DNA of 64,000 bases from positions 1 to 64,000 of the forward strand of contig JACATO010001120.1 in the NCBI GenBank assembly GCA_018389105.1. The letters run 5' to 3'. This DNA comes from Nautilus pompilius (Eukaryota; Mollusca; Cephalopoda; Nautilida; Nautilidae). Both the position numbers and the translations under genes were made by a program. The number at the start of each line of letters is the position of its first letter. Position 1 is the first letter of the stretch. The notes under the pieces were generated by a model. That model did not search any database. It saw nothing but the letters and a program-made list of their open reading frames with translations, and was not told the origin of the DNA. Shown here piece after piece: positions 47,619 through 59,654 of this stretch.

Positions 47619-50359
47619 GTAAGTGGGCGCTGTTTACCTGTCTTATGGAATTATCTCTAATAACAACATAAAGAAATCGTCGCTTTGGTTTTTCGCATTA
47701 CGTTATTTTGAAAAAAAAAAAACAAGACGGAATTCTACGTTAAATTTTAATTTTTGATTGTTCTGAATAAATTCTTCATGTAACATCTGGAAGGTAGGAA
47801 TAACTAGCAAACTGGTGATGTGTTGTTACTCTGTTGTATCCAGGGGGTGATTTTTAAAGTTTGTAATCGTTCTTCGTGCAACGTTACAGTAAATTAAACC
47901 ATGCGGATCCGTAATCTTACTTTAAGCAAAATCGTGCTGTCACCTGTCGTTCAGGTGGCTATACAAGGACCGACTAGCATATGAATGATGCTGTTCATGC
48001 ACCGCAAGTATCAGCACAGAGAAATTAGCAGTAAAAGAAAAGTCCCTCGGAAAATTGTGCAGAGTTATTTTAAAGACCTTTTTTTTGTTTTCCTTCTCTT
48101 TTTTTTATCTAACAAACTAATGAATTAAAAAGCTTGGCAAGGATATTTCTGTTGCTATTGTGGTTGAAGTAGAAGGTGAAAACGTCTAACTTATAGCAAA
48201 TAGTTAAACAAACATTACCTGTTCTTTTATTTACCTGGTCAACACAATCAATCATCTGAATGCTTTTCTCTCCTGGTCAGTCGAGTAATTAATGTCAGGG
48301 GACACTTGTAGGCCGTCGTTCTGTACACTGGGTAGGGGAAACCCGGCCACTTTACGTACATAGCGAATGCTTGTGTTTTTTTTAAAAATCTATGCAACAA
48401 GTGGTCTGTTTAGTCAGGCGTTTTCAACGATCCGAGGTTTCCAATCATCTAAAGATTAAGCCTTTGTTTGTCGTGGATTGGAACGAGACTAATTGCACCC
48501 CAACCAGCAAAATAACTTCCAGTACTTGATATACAGTGGACAGGGCGAGAGGAGACAGAGATGCTATAAGGAAATTCGGCCTTAAAGGCAAAGCAGAAGC
48601 ACAATTGTTGTATGCGGTTTCCACCGTCAGGATTAGTATCTCCTACTTGCTTGAAACAATGTTAGAGATAAAGTGAGTTCTTGGTCCGACTGCTGGAAAA
48701 CACGTGACCGGTAGTATTTAAAGCAGTTTCTTATTCGTTGTTCTAAACCGTAAAACCACAATCCCAGAGCGAGATTTTGATATCATTGGTATACGACCAT
48801 TTGAATACATTCGCGCCATCATACAAGTACATATAGTTCCTGAGAGCCGTGGTGGATGATGTTGATTCTCTGTTAGGCGAAGTATTTTACTGCTGCTCAT
48901 TAAAAAATTGATCACGTGTCTTTTTAATTTTTAAGTACAGTAGTTAGTTGTACGTTCACCTGAAGACGTCAGGGGAGAGAGGGAGGGGACGGTTTACCCA
49001 ATTGTAAGACTGCTTCACCAATACGCTCTCAAATAAATATTGGTGAGACTTCTAATCGTGCTCCAGTGGATATTAACCATTCAAAAACACACCATTCCAA
49101 TGCGAGTAAATGAAGCGCGACGGATGGACTTCAGTTACGTTTACTAAATGCGTTATTTGGCCCAACGTGACTAAGATAGGGGCCTTTAGGGCCGAGACGG
49201 ACCTAGGCTGACGCGGTAGCACGTCACACACACACACCCCCACCCACCGACGGGATAATATAGGGTTTCGTGTCTACTTGTTTCTCGCTTACGTCATAAC
49301 TAGGTAATCGCCTCTGCTACGAAGTCGATCCACAGACTTCTCTGTGGTAACCCTAGGTCTGACAACGCTTGTAATCGCTATGCAGCCGGCCTTCAGTTTC
49401 CCTTTATTATTTTGTTTAGTTCTTTATAAAGAATGTACCCCGTGAAACCGGCTTCTTTTCTAATTGACGCCTTTCCCATTTCTGCCAAGAAAGACTGCCG
49501 CTGTTTCTGACCGTACAGTACATAAACAGAGGCCGAATACAAAAAAAAAAAAATTCCTCATGCTCCAGTTTATTTCTGTAATTTCCTCCTCGCCTGGACT
49601 TTCAGATTAGTAAACCTGTAGACAAAGCTTTGAAAAAAAAATAAATAAATATTCAAAACAACCTCATCAGGTTAGTATAATTATCTTTTAAATTCGTCAG
49701 AGCAAAGCTGGCTCCAAGTCGAAACACGTATCCAGTCTTTAGAAGCGTTCCAGAGCAGGTGCTGTCTGGATTATCTAAATAAATCTAAATCCGCTTTGTC
49801 TTTTCTTTTTTTTTAAATTAAAATATACCTTAATAACAATCGCCTGACTTCGTTAATTACTCCAAGAGAATATCAGATTGGGAAAAAAAAACAACAACAA
49901 CAGAAAGATCAGTACTCAATTAGCAAAAAATTTCTTTTCCATATTGGTATAAATGGGGTCTGTGATTAGGAACAAAGTTGGAACCTTTGAGGATAGACTG
50001 CATAAAAGGGCCAGTGGGATAATGACACCTGCTCATTGTTGTCCAGATGTTTAGGCTCCGGGTCCCTCTCCCTCCCCGTCCCGCCTATGTAGACGGCAGG
50101 TTCTCGGAAACTGGAGTCTGACACAAGTCTTAGCTTCCCGCTGCTGGTCGAGAACCGGTGGAGTACAGCCCAAACCCGGTCGTCCCGCCATAGGAGCCGC
50201 GAACCGACCGGTTTTATTTCTAGGTGTCGGTTTGTCAGGTCCCTTTACCGGTCCCAGCCGTGTTTCTGGTGATTTGCGAAGAATCTACCAAGGAAAAGAC
50301 CGAAGCGACGTTCACCGGGAAAAAAAAAAACAAAACACGACGTTGCTGCAGTAAACGGC
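47619..50359. other. No gene seen
   Basis: Intron-like AT-rich DNA. CA run near 49227-49237. The GAGTCTGACACAAGTCTTAG word near 50116 recurs with changes near 53470, suggesting a dispersed repeat. Confidence 0.45.
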
Positions 50360-50457
50360 CGATGACGTCAGGGTTGCCAGTGGTTCCCGCTGCGAGACTA
50401 CATTGCAGTGATGGAGGTGATCGTTCGTACAGCTGCTGTCGTTGTCGCCATGGTAAC
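50360..50457 (+). promoter_or_regulatory. CRE and RFX X-box motif
   Basis: GATGACGTCAGG at about 50362-50373 holds a full CRE, and GTCGCCATGGTAAC at 50444-50457 matches the X-box consensus (GTHNYY-AT-RRNAAC) at every position. RFX factors use X-boxes to control cilium genes in animals. The site is about 215 bases upstream of the ATG at 50672. Confidence 0.4.
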
Positions 50458-50601
50458 GCAAAAAAAAAAACAACAAAAAAAACAAACAAACATTTTTTTT
50501 TTCTTTTTGTAGTAAACTTAGAAATACAATACTTTACACGGTCTGTGTTCGTTGTAGTCTTCCTCCTTCCATCAGGTTAACAAATACGGGTACAGGAAGC
50601 T

Positions 50602-50712
50602 ACTTCCGGTTCCGACTCTTGCCTGTACGACAGCTGCCGGTGAGAGTCGGAGTGACTTCCGGCTGAAAGCTATGGCGGTGTGTTGGGATGACGGTAACGG
50701 AGGCGCTTGCTG
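50602..50712 (+). promoter_or_regulatory. TATA-less promoter candidate with ETS sites and ATG exon
   Basis: Two ACTTCCGG ETS sites (50602-50609 and 50655-50662) flank a CpG-rich patch. Just after the second, GCTATGGCGG opens 13 codons plus two bases, MAVCWDDGNGGAC, to a donor-like GTAAAG at 50713. With the X-box upstream this resembles the start of a constitutive or ciliary gene on the plus strand, but no second exon was identified. The minus frame across the same DNA (50897-50670) is Ser/Thr/Pro-rich and unrecognised. Confidence 0.3.
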
Positions 50713-51162
50713 GTAAAGTTAGAGGGTTTGTCAGGGCTTACAGAAAAGGGGATCCCCGGTAAAGAGAAGGAGCCACCACTACGATCCTTTACTTCGCTCG
50801 TTGACAATTCTGTTAGAGGAAATACTGCCTGGTCTCGAGACGTGTTGGAATCCTGGCTATGACTCCACAAGGTCAGTAACTGCGAATGGCCGGTCACAGA
50901 TGTTAATACTTCCCTGTCCAGTGGTCAGGAACTCCTAGTCATTCCGATAGTCTCCTTTAACCCTCCTCTTCCTAAACGTCTAAAATCCAGACTTAGAAGA
51001 TTTAATATCTTTGATCGTCTAACGTATTTTGAATGCTTAGGACATGGAAATATTCCAGGATACTACATTTTTCTAAAAATTATGCGAGTGATCATATTTC
51101 TTTAAAATGCATTGTCTTTACAGACAAAATGTTACAGCACCTTTACTTTCTCACCATATCGA

Positions 51163-51235
51163 ATTATTATTATTATTATTATTATTATTATTTTATTATT
51201 ATTATTATTATTATTTTATTATTATTATTATTATA
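51163..51235. repeat. (TTA)n microsatellite
   Basis: ATT units with two ATTTT slips. Confidence 0.95.
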
Positions 51236-53364
51236 GTTGTCGTTGTTGTTGCTAATTACGTTGTTTTAAATTTTATGCCTTAACCGATAATAAAACTATA
51301 CAATTGGTGTATTTATTTTTGAGCTTCTTATCGTTCTTCGATTGTAAATAGTTTATAGACAGCGCCGGGTAAGTTCTCAGATCAGACAACAGAGGGCGGA
51401 TTAATCAGGTTGGAGTGTTTTTTTTATATTTTTCTTCTATAATTTCCACTTCCTTGTACGCTTAAAGAATTTTTTTTTTTTTTTTTTTTTACAAAGCTCT
51501 CAATACCATAACCGTTCCTTTACCATGCTTCACGATTGGCCCTCGAACACCATTTTCCCGGTCACCGCCCGACCGGTCTTCGAGAGCTGCGGCCCTATTT
51601 CCGCCTGGCTTATCTCTAGAGCTACCGCAAGTTTCCAAGATCTGATTCTTCCGACTCGTCGCTGGTCTGTAGAGGTCTGACTGAGAGAAGTGATGTTCTT
51701 CTAGTCTCCGTCTCTCGAGAAACCTGTCAGTCAGACAAGGGTAAAGCTCAACACACCCAATATACCACTGCTTTTGTATGTACGTTTCTTTCAGATGGTA
51801 AAATTCAATAGCAGATTTGTCGTCTCAGCATGCATGTTCAGTTATTTAAAAAAATGTCTTTCTTTCCAAGTCTAAGGGTTAATTCTTCAATCGAAAACAA
51901 AAACCTGAAGTCATTTGATTTTTTTCAAAATATCTTGGGCCTTTTCCGAAACGATTTCATGGAAGACCCTTTAGCGCTAAAAATAATAGTAATTTTTTAT
52001 ATAAAAAAATTTCCATGAAGAAAGAAGCACTTAAAGATGACTCCATCATTATTTTCGCAATAAGTCTATTAATTAAAAGGCCGGGCAAGACTTTATTAAA
52101 AAAAATCCCGTAGGTCCTGTTCACACGTTAACAGAGGCCATACTGCGGCGCTAATACGTAATTTCTCATCCCATGCGGTCGATTATCTGCACCCATAATG
52201 AGTTCAGCCAGGTCGCTTGTTTTAGATGTGCCGCAATCGTTTGTCAGAGATAAGCCAAATTATCCATTATCATCAGCTAATATTGCAGCGGCACTGATGG
52301 CAACTGCGTGTCGTGCTCTCTAAGCTTCCCTCTGGCCATTAGTACTGAAACATAACACGGAGTTCGCTGTATCGCCCCCCCCAAAAAAACACGTAAATGA
52401 TGACGTAAAACACCCCAGCTAATTTAACGTTTTGAAAAAAAGGGGGGGGGGAAAGAAAATTTTTTTTTTCTTGATAAAATTCTAACCATCTTTACCTTCT
52501 TCTTTCGTGCTGTCACACACACACGAATCAGAATGTCGAAATTGGGCGTCGCCAAATCCGTTTTTGAAGCCTGGTTCTTCTGGATGTTTTTTTCCGGTTC
52601 CTGTCTCGCTCTTTAAAATCGTGGCGCAAGAACCAAGAGCTGGACGCGTAGATTTACGCAGTTTCCAAGGAAAGCAGGTTCATGCTTAATTAGCATTCAG
52701 AGTTAAGTAAATCTACAAGGTAAGCATTTAACGGCGATGGGATGCTGGCTCATTCTGTAGGCTCAGTACCTCGCCATTTTCTAACGTTTTTCTCATCTTC
52801 CGTCCGCCTGCGTGGTCTCCGCCCGGTTTCTGTTACACATTCCCCCGGAGACTGTGTCGCCCCCTAATGGCCTTCATTGTTTTAGGGGTGGGAACGTCGG
52901 TAGGAGGGGAAATGGGCGAGTCCTAGGGTGCAAAAAAAAAAAGAACTCTCATTACAGGGAATGGGCGTCTTGCAGAGCCGCCACTGAACGTAAAGTCATC
53001 TTTAACAAATGTCTTTTAAAAAAGCCCGAAAATTCTCTCTTTACGTGGTATTTACACGACAGTAAACACAAAAGACATTAATTGCGTAAACACTGCTTTA
53101 AAATGGTTTCTTCATCAATCATGCAAAATACTTTCTCTCTCGGTGTATAAAATCTCTTTTAATCTAAAATCGTCAATTCGCCTGTCATTTTTTAAAAATT
53201 TTTTACTCTTTTAAAGTGCAAAGCGATTACTTGTTTGGCTTCTCGAGGTTCTCGTCCTTACCGGCGGAGATCTGAGCGCCCTCTACCCTCTCGCGCTTTC
53301 CAGGGTGTCAGGGGGTTTCGGGCTCTTCTTTAATTATTCAGAGTGATGCACTAGAAAGCAGGAA

Positions 53365-53398
<34 letters not shown>

Positions 53399-53796
53399 CA
53401 GGGAGATCCGTAATTGATTACGATCTCAATGGAAGAACCGTGTTGTCTGACTGGGTTGATCTCCGCCTAGAGTCAGACACAAGTTTCAAATTAGCGGGGG
53501 ATACTTCTGACTTCTGCTCAGAAGAAGGGATCGCGTACAGTGGTATCGATCAGACACTGCAGCCATCGACTCTCCCCCTCTCTCTCTTCCTCTCTGCATT
53601 TTAAAATAATTCATACATTTTGCGAAGGATTTTTTTCCCTTAATTTCCCAAGGGTGATTTTTTTTATTTTAAAGTCTAATTTTCTGCAAACGTTTACACT
53701 TGTTCGCACACAAACCTCTGGCGCAATCTCCGTCTTCTGTCGCGCCGTAGGTCGGGAAAAGAACAATTAAATTTTTCTTTCTTTTTTTAAAAAGAT
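51236..53796. other. No gene seen
   Basis: AT-rich with poly(T) at 51470-51490 and 53380-53398, a TA run before the latter, and CTCF-like words near 52856 and 53268 on the minus strand. Confidence 0.45.
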
Positions 53797-55702
53797 ACTC
53801 TCTCTCTCGTACTGACGTCACCTCTTTCTACTGACGTCATCTCTCTCTTCATCTCTCTCTACTAACGCCATCTCTCTTTCGTACTGACGTCATCTCTCTC
53901 TCTCGTACTGACGTCACCTCTTTTACTGACGTCATCTCTCTCTCTCGTACTGACGTCACCTCTTCTACTGACGTCATCTCTCTCTCTTCATCTCTCTCTA
54001 CTAACGCCATCTCTCTCTCTCGTACTGACGTCATCTCTCTCTCTCTTCATCTGTCTCTACTAACGTCATCTCTCTCGTACTGACGTCATCTCTCTCGTAC
54101 TGACGTCATCTCTCTCTCTCGTACTGACGTCACCTCTTTCTACTGACGTCATCTCTCTTCGTACTGACGTCACCTCTTTCTACTAACGCCATCTCTCTCT
54201 CTCTCCCATCTCTCTCTCGTACTGACGTCACCTCTTTCTACTGACGTCATCTCTCTCTCTTATCTCTCTCTACTAACGCCATCTCTCTCTCTCGTACTGA
54301 CGTCACCTCTTTTACTGACGTCATCTCTCTCTCTCGTACTGACGTCACCTCTTTCTACTGACGTCATCTCTCTCTCGTACTGACGTCACCTCTTTCTACT
54401 AACGCCATCTCTCTCTCTCTCTCATCTTCTCTTACTAACGCCATCTCTCTCTCTCGTACTGACGTCACCTCTTTCTACTGACGTCATCTCTCTCTCTCGT
54501 ACTGACGTCACCTCTTTCTACTGACGTCATCTCTCTCTCTTCATCTCTCTCTACTAACGCCATCTCTCTCTCTCGTACTGACGTCATCTCTCTCTCTCTT
54601 CATCTGTCTCTACTAACGTCATCTCTCTCGTACTGACGTCATCTCTCTCGTACTGACGTCATCTCTCTCTCTCGTACTGACGTCACCTCTTTCTACTGAC
54701 GTCATCTCTCTCTCGTACTGACGTCACCTCTTTCTACTAACGCCATCTCTCTCTCTCTCTCCATCTCTCTCTCGTACTAACGACGTCACTCTTCTACTGA
54801 CGTCATCTCTCTCTCTTCATCTCTCTCTACTAACGCCATCTCTCTCTCTCGTACTGACGTCACCTCTTTCTACTGACGTCATCTCTCTCTCTCGTACTGA
54901 CGTCACCTCTTTCTACTGACGTCATCTCTCTCTCGTACTGACGTCACCTCTTTCTACTAACGCCATCTCTCTCTCTCTCTCCATCTCTCTCTACTAACGC
55001 CATCTCTCTCTCTCGTACTGACGTCACCTCTTTATACTGACGTCATCTCTCTCTCTCGTACTGACGTCACCTCTTTCTACTGACGTCATCTCTCTCTCGT
55101 ACTGACGTCACCTCTTTCTACTAACGCCATCTCTCTCTCTCTCTCCATCTCTCTCTCGTACTGACGTCACCTCTTTCTACTGACGTCATCTCTCTCTCTT
55201 CATCTCTCTCTACTAACGCCATCTCTCTCTCTCGTACTGACGTCACCTCTTTCTACTGACGTCATCTCTCTCTCTCGTACTGACGTCACCTCTTTCTACT
55301 GACGTCATCTCTCTCTCGTACTGACGTCACCTCTTTCTACTAACGCCATCTCTCTCTCTCTCTCGTATTGACGTCATCTCTCTCTCTCTTCATCTGTCTC
55401 TACTAACGTCATCTCTCTCGTACTGACGTCATCTCTCTCGTACTGACGTCATCTCTCTCGTACTGACGTCATCTCTCTCTCTTCATCTGTCTCTACTAAC
55501 GTCATCTCTCTCTCTCTCGTACTGACGTCATCTCTCTCTCTCTTCATCTGTCTCTACTAACGTCATCTCTCTCTGGTACTGACGTCATCTCTCTCTACTA
55601 AGGCCATCTCTCTCTCTTCATCTGTCTCTACTAACGTCATCTCTCTCTCTCGTACTAACGTCATCTCTCTCTCTACTGACGTCATCTCTCTCTCGCTCTC
55701 TG
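53797..55702. repeat. 1.9-kb minisatellite carrying about 55 TGACGTCA palindromes (copy 3)
   Basis: CT runs alternate with CGTACTGACGTCACCTCTTT, CTACTGACGTCATCTCTCTC and CTACTAACGCCATCTC words. By hand count about 55 sites keep the exact palindrome TGACGTCA, while a minority are the regular variants TAACGCCA and TAACGTCA. Words recur in blocks of about 150-190 bases (for example starting near 54270, 54825, 55000 and 55205), a higher-order repeat. The palindrome is the full cAMP-response element bound by CREB/ATF proteins. Glu/Arg/Ser frames across the array are repeat products. Confidence 0.95.
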
Positions 55703-55725
55703 CTTCCACCCACCCAGCTACAGTC

Positions 55726-55790
55726 TATAAAAAACACAGCCCCGTGGGTGTCACAGAACACCGGTGCAGTTAGATGTGTTCCGGAACACA
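55726..55790 (+). promoter_or_regulatory. TATA box and perfect 16-bp palindrome beside the CRE array
   Basis: TATAAAAA at 55726-55733 begins 24 bases after the end of the TGACGTCA array. TGTGTTCCGGAACACA at 55775-55790 is a perfect palindrome. The initiator match near 55753 is partial. The first downstream ATG (about 55815) opens only 12 codons. Confidence 0.35.
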
Positions 55791-56486
55791 GTCGTGCATG
55801 CGTGGCAGATCCGAAATGAATCCCCACTGTGATATACCTGAAGAATTTATTTAAACAAAAAGTTCCCCGAAAAGATAGTAAAAAACAACAAAAAGAAAAT
55901 TTTGAAAAAAATTAAGGTAAAAAGCTTCCATAAGTTGAAAATCTGCCGATCTTTTTGTCTGCTCAGTGGTGGAGATAGTAGGAAGAGGAGTAAAAATTAC
56001 CGAAAACAAAAAACTAATTACAAGGGGAAATAACCCTGAACACCATGTCATATGTTTTTCGTAGCATTTTCATTTTTGGTTGGGTGTCTTCATTAATACC
56101 AATTTTTTCGAGCTGCTAGCATTTTTAATACCCACATTATTAAAATAGTGATATTGTATAAGTATAATATCTCTAGTGAATATGCAAATATCATTATTAC
56201 GCTTTCTAAATAAAACCAATAAGACGCAGAAGCGGCAGAAATATCTGTAGCTGCGAGTCATCGGGATGATGAAGAACCAAAGAGAAAAGGAATTGAAACA
56301 GAACAACTTAATAATTCTGATTCTACATCAGTATGCCAGTACCTCTATTTCAAGACGAAAAGGTTAAATGTTGGACAGATTTTCAGGCTATATGTTTTCA
56401 GAGCGAATACCCATGGCTGGTTTGAAAATATGGCAAAATGGGATGCTCAGCATGCAATTCTGTAGGTAGCTCCACCTTCGTGACGT
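55791..56486. other. No gene seen
   Basis: AT-rich sequence between the minisatellite and the hAT relic; may include the 5' part of the element. Confidence 0.5.
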
Positions 56487-58195
56487 CAAAATGGCAAAAG
56501 AATGGACAGATGTTCTTGCTTCATCTTTAGCCCCTATAAAAGAAAAGCAAAGCAGAGCAGTCGGAAAAAACGATATGGGAGCGTACACGAACGTACTCGA
56601 GCTTGTAAAATTCAACAGAAGTCAGCAGCAGGTGTTCTCGAAAAGGTTTTGGACAAAATAAATGAAAAGCACATTACTAACGCCAGTGATTTATTCCAAA
56701 ATGGTTATTTATACGGGCAGAGTTTTGCGATCTCTGGCGTCAGCATATGTGAGTTTTTACTAGGAACGAAATGGAGGGGTTCCAGAAAATATTGTAAAAA
56801 ATGATCTAAAAATTGGAATCCAGTAGATGAATGCATTGCCATGAGTTATTTGCCCGTTTCAATTGTTCGCAGTAGACCTCGCTTTGGCCATTTTGCAGAT
56901 ACAAGAACAAAAACGTTTCTTTTTTTAGATCCCATCGGACTGGGTGGGACAATTCGACAAGCGGTTTAACAGATGCCATTTTGCAATGGCCACTGAAAGA
57001 TTTTCCAGAGGAATTTCGAAGTCAAACGTTTATATCTTTCACATCAGGTGGCGCTTCAGTTATGACGGGCCGTATTTCCGGTGCAGAAAGGCGACCGGAA
57101 GATAAGACAAAAAACACCCTATTATAGCCAATGAATGTAGTTAGCTGTGGGAGGTACAACAAAGAGAGTATCAGGTGTGAATAACTTTAAAGCCTTTTGT
57201 GATGAGCAGTATTCTCTGTATCATACTTCACCTAAAAATGCATGCAAATTTAGGAAATGTGCAGTTTGGATAGTGGTTAATCATACAACAATTGGACGTG
57301 TACCGGGAACAAGACGGGTTGACTCAAGTGAACGTACAGTGTTAGCAAAATGGAGCCTGTTTCCTGCCTCGGCGGCACATTTCGATTATGTTGCAAAAGA
57401 TGCATCTCGAGAGGGTAAAGAAAAAGCTACTTATTTTATGATGAGCTTCATTTAAGATTGACTATCATTGCAATCGTTAAAATATCTAGTCCTGATGAAA
57501 ACTTCTTTGTCGGAAATAAGTCGGCCGGCTTCTCTTTGCATTTACAAAGTGAATCAATGACTCTGCCAAAAGCTCACAGTTTACTCGAAGTTTTGGTTCT
57601 TCGGCCGGTGGTAATGAAGATGAGCACTACGGGGCTCCACCAACAGCTGAAGTACAGTTATGTTCCAATGGTATATCTCTACATCCAACGGGAAAGAAAA
57701 AGGGCAATGTTGAAATCAACAGGAAGCAGTATTTCCGTAGTCTAAGTAACAACCGAATGTCGGGACTTGTTGGCACTGGTGACGGGGGGGGTAATAAAAT
57801 GTTCAAAGACTGGCCTGACAACATTAATATTCTATATGCCGACTGCAAGGTGTAATATCGCTGAGGAGGAAACTGTACACGCTTCTAGGGGGGTGCAAGG
57901 ATGGAGGAGGAAAGGAAATAGTCAGAGTGACGAAAGATCTCAATATCAGTATCACAGCTGAATGTGAGATTGGGTTTAGTAGTGTGTACGCGATACTTAA
58001 ATCCACTCGAAAATGCCGTCGAATTCTTAGGGTCACTAGTCGACCTTTTGACTAGAAATGGACCAGCTGTGCACGTGATCGACCCCCGACTCGGTGCGAA
58101 GAACAATGGCTGAAACGAAGTCATAGAAGTGCATATCAAACCAGAAAATCCAAACAAACGTCGTTCATGGAAGCTTATACGAGCATTTTCAATTT
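56487..58195 (+). mobile_element. Decayed hAT-family transposase
   Basis: Across shifting frames the plus strand keeps the order of a hAT transposase of the group that also gave rise to vertebrate ZNF862/KIAA1586-like genes. Landmarks are FTSGGASVMTGRISG near 57035-57080 (matching TSDGASVMTGRKSG, with Gly replacing the usual Asp), IGRVPGTRRVDSSER near 57291-57335 (matching the GTRW block, Trp changed to Arg), FSLHLQSESMTLPKAHSLLE near 57530-57590, and a C-terminal dimerisation block ITAECEIGFSSVYAIL near 57952-58000, then NGPAVHVIDP near 58053-58085 and RSHRSAY near 58110-58135. The altered key residues and many stops show it is dead. Terminal repeats and an 8-bp duplication were not located. 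ORFs at 57147-57455 and 57458-57745 are fragments of this element. Confidence 0.82.
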
Positions 58196-59544
58196 AATTT
58201 AAGTTAATCCTTTATCCATACCCACCCCCTCCGACCCAAAGCTCAGTACAGGTAGGCGCTACAGTAAATATACTCACTCCCACCACTACGTCTGATTAAA
58301 GGATGTAACGCCCTCTTTTCTCTCAAGATTTATTTTGCCAAAATGCAGAATATCCTAATACTTAAATAATAATTACACTCGGAAGATGTATTTTCGAAGG
58401 TGGCCTGCCGTCTGTCTAAAAACTATCTGAAAAAAAGACATAAACGATTCAATCCGACCGAAAGTCCTTTGCATTTGGGCAAATTGTCTCCAAATGCGTG
58501 GTATGGCGACGCGAAACCGATCGAAGAATTTTGGCGCGGGCATCCGCTATAAAGGTTGAAAAACTTGTCAAAGTAAACAAAAGCATGTTGTATCTATCTG
58601 CAGGTTCTTCGGGTTTGTAAAGAAGGTTTGCATTATTTTGACATTCCAAAACGTAGAATGACGGACGTTACATCTTTAAGCCATATTAATACTGTACCTA
58701 CTGTATAGAATATTATGGTTTTCTGGTGCGTTAATGACGAAGATAATAGGCGACATTGTAATTTCGCCGTCAGATAATAACGCTTCCAACTCAGCATCTG
58801 AGAAGTAAGGTAAGGTTTCTTCCTGCCATTATACGAGTAAATGAATATACAGAAAACGGCTTTTATAACTTCTTTTTGCTTCGTTTTGTCATAAAAGAAA
58901 GTAATGGGTCTGAAGTGGTTTCTCTCGTAGGGTTAGATAATAAAAAGAAAAGAAGAAGACAGCAAAGTTTCTATGAGTTCCCCAACCGTAAATCAACTAT
59001 AAGTGCTTTAAATGAGAGATAGTTATTTAATGACGAGTAATTGTTAAAGAAAGATGCTGGGGGGAGGGGGAAGTTTCCCTTCATAGCAGAAGGCGATCTG
59101 TTCCTGCTCCGGGTAATGGGGACGATACACTACATTGTGCCACAGGTGGAGCGATAAACACCAGTTAATCTCTCGGGTGGCGGAGCTATCATGAAAAATG
59201 CAACAGAGAAATCGTCAAGCGAATATTGAATTTTCGCTCTCTCTAATTTGATAATACGTAGACTCGCCCCGCCCCCCCGGGCTCGGGTTCTAGCGGCAGA
59301 ACACGAGATTTCTTGGCAGATCTGTATATTATTAACCCGGCTAAGACACCCAGCTAAGCAGTAGTAGTAGTAATTAGCGACAGACGCCCTCTCTTCTCCC
59401 TCTCTATTTTATAGCGTGTTTCGTTCGATCCGCGATCGAGGTTGATGCCGTCATTTGTCAAGATCCGCGGAACGAAAGTCGACCTTTACTCGTCCTTTAA
59501 CGACTGTATTAAGAACCCAAGGGCCATCTATACACGACGTCAAG
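58196..59544. other. No gene seen
   Basis: AT-rich; the last 150 bases before 59545 are CpG-containing with a weak TTTTATAG near 59409 and may be promoter and 5' UTR of the exon candidate that follows. TAG run near 59361-59371. Confidence 0.4.
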
Positions 59545-59654
59545 ATGGTGTCGGGTTCTCCATCGAACGATGCAGAACAAGTAAAAGTGACTTTTCGTTC
59601 TTTACTACAAATGCCACTTTCTTTCTTTCTTGGATTGCAATATTTAATTATAAG
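59545..59654 (+). CDS. Candidate first coding exon, unknown gene
   Basis: ATG at 59545 in the good context GTCAAGATGG opens 36 codons plus two bases to a consensus donor AAG-GTGAGT at 59655, phase 2. The peptide starts MVSGSPSNDAEQVKVTF and ends in a hydrophobic run (LSFFLGLQYLII) that could begin a membrane segment, as in many multi-pass transporters with short N-termini. A second frame from ATG 59442-59447 is also open for about 69 codons to the same donor in phase 0, so the true frame is uncertain. No following exon was confirmed; an acceptor at about 63611 with compatible phase reads open for only 22 codons. Family not recognised. Confidence 0.3.

Noticed and set aside
53849-55827. Open frames rich in Glu, Arg, Ser and Val across the CT arrays
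   Set aside because: They are direct translations of the GA/CT minisatellite and have no other coding support.
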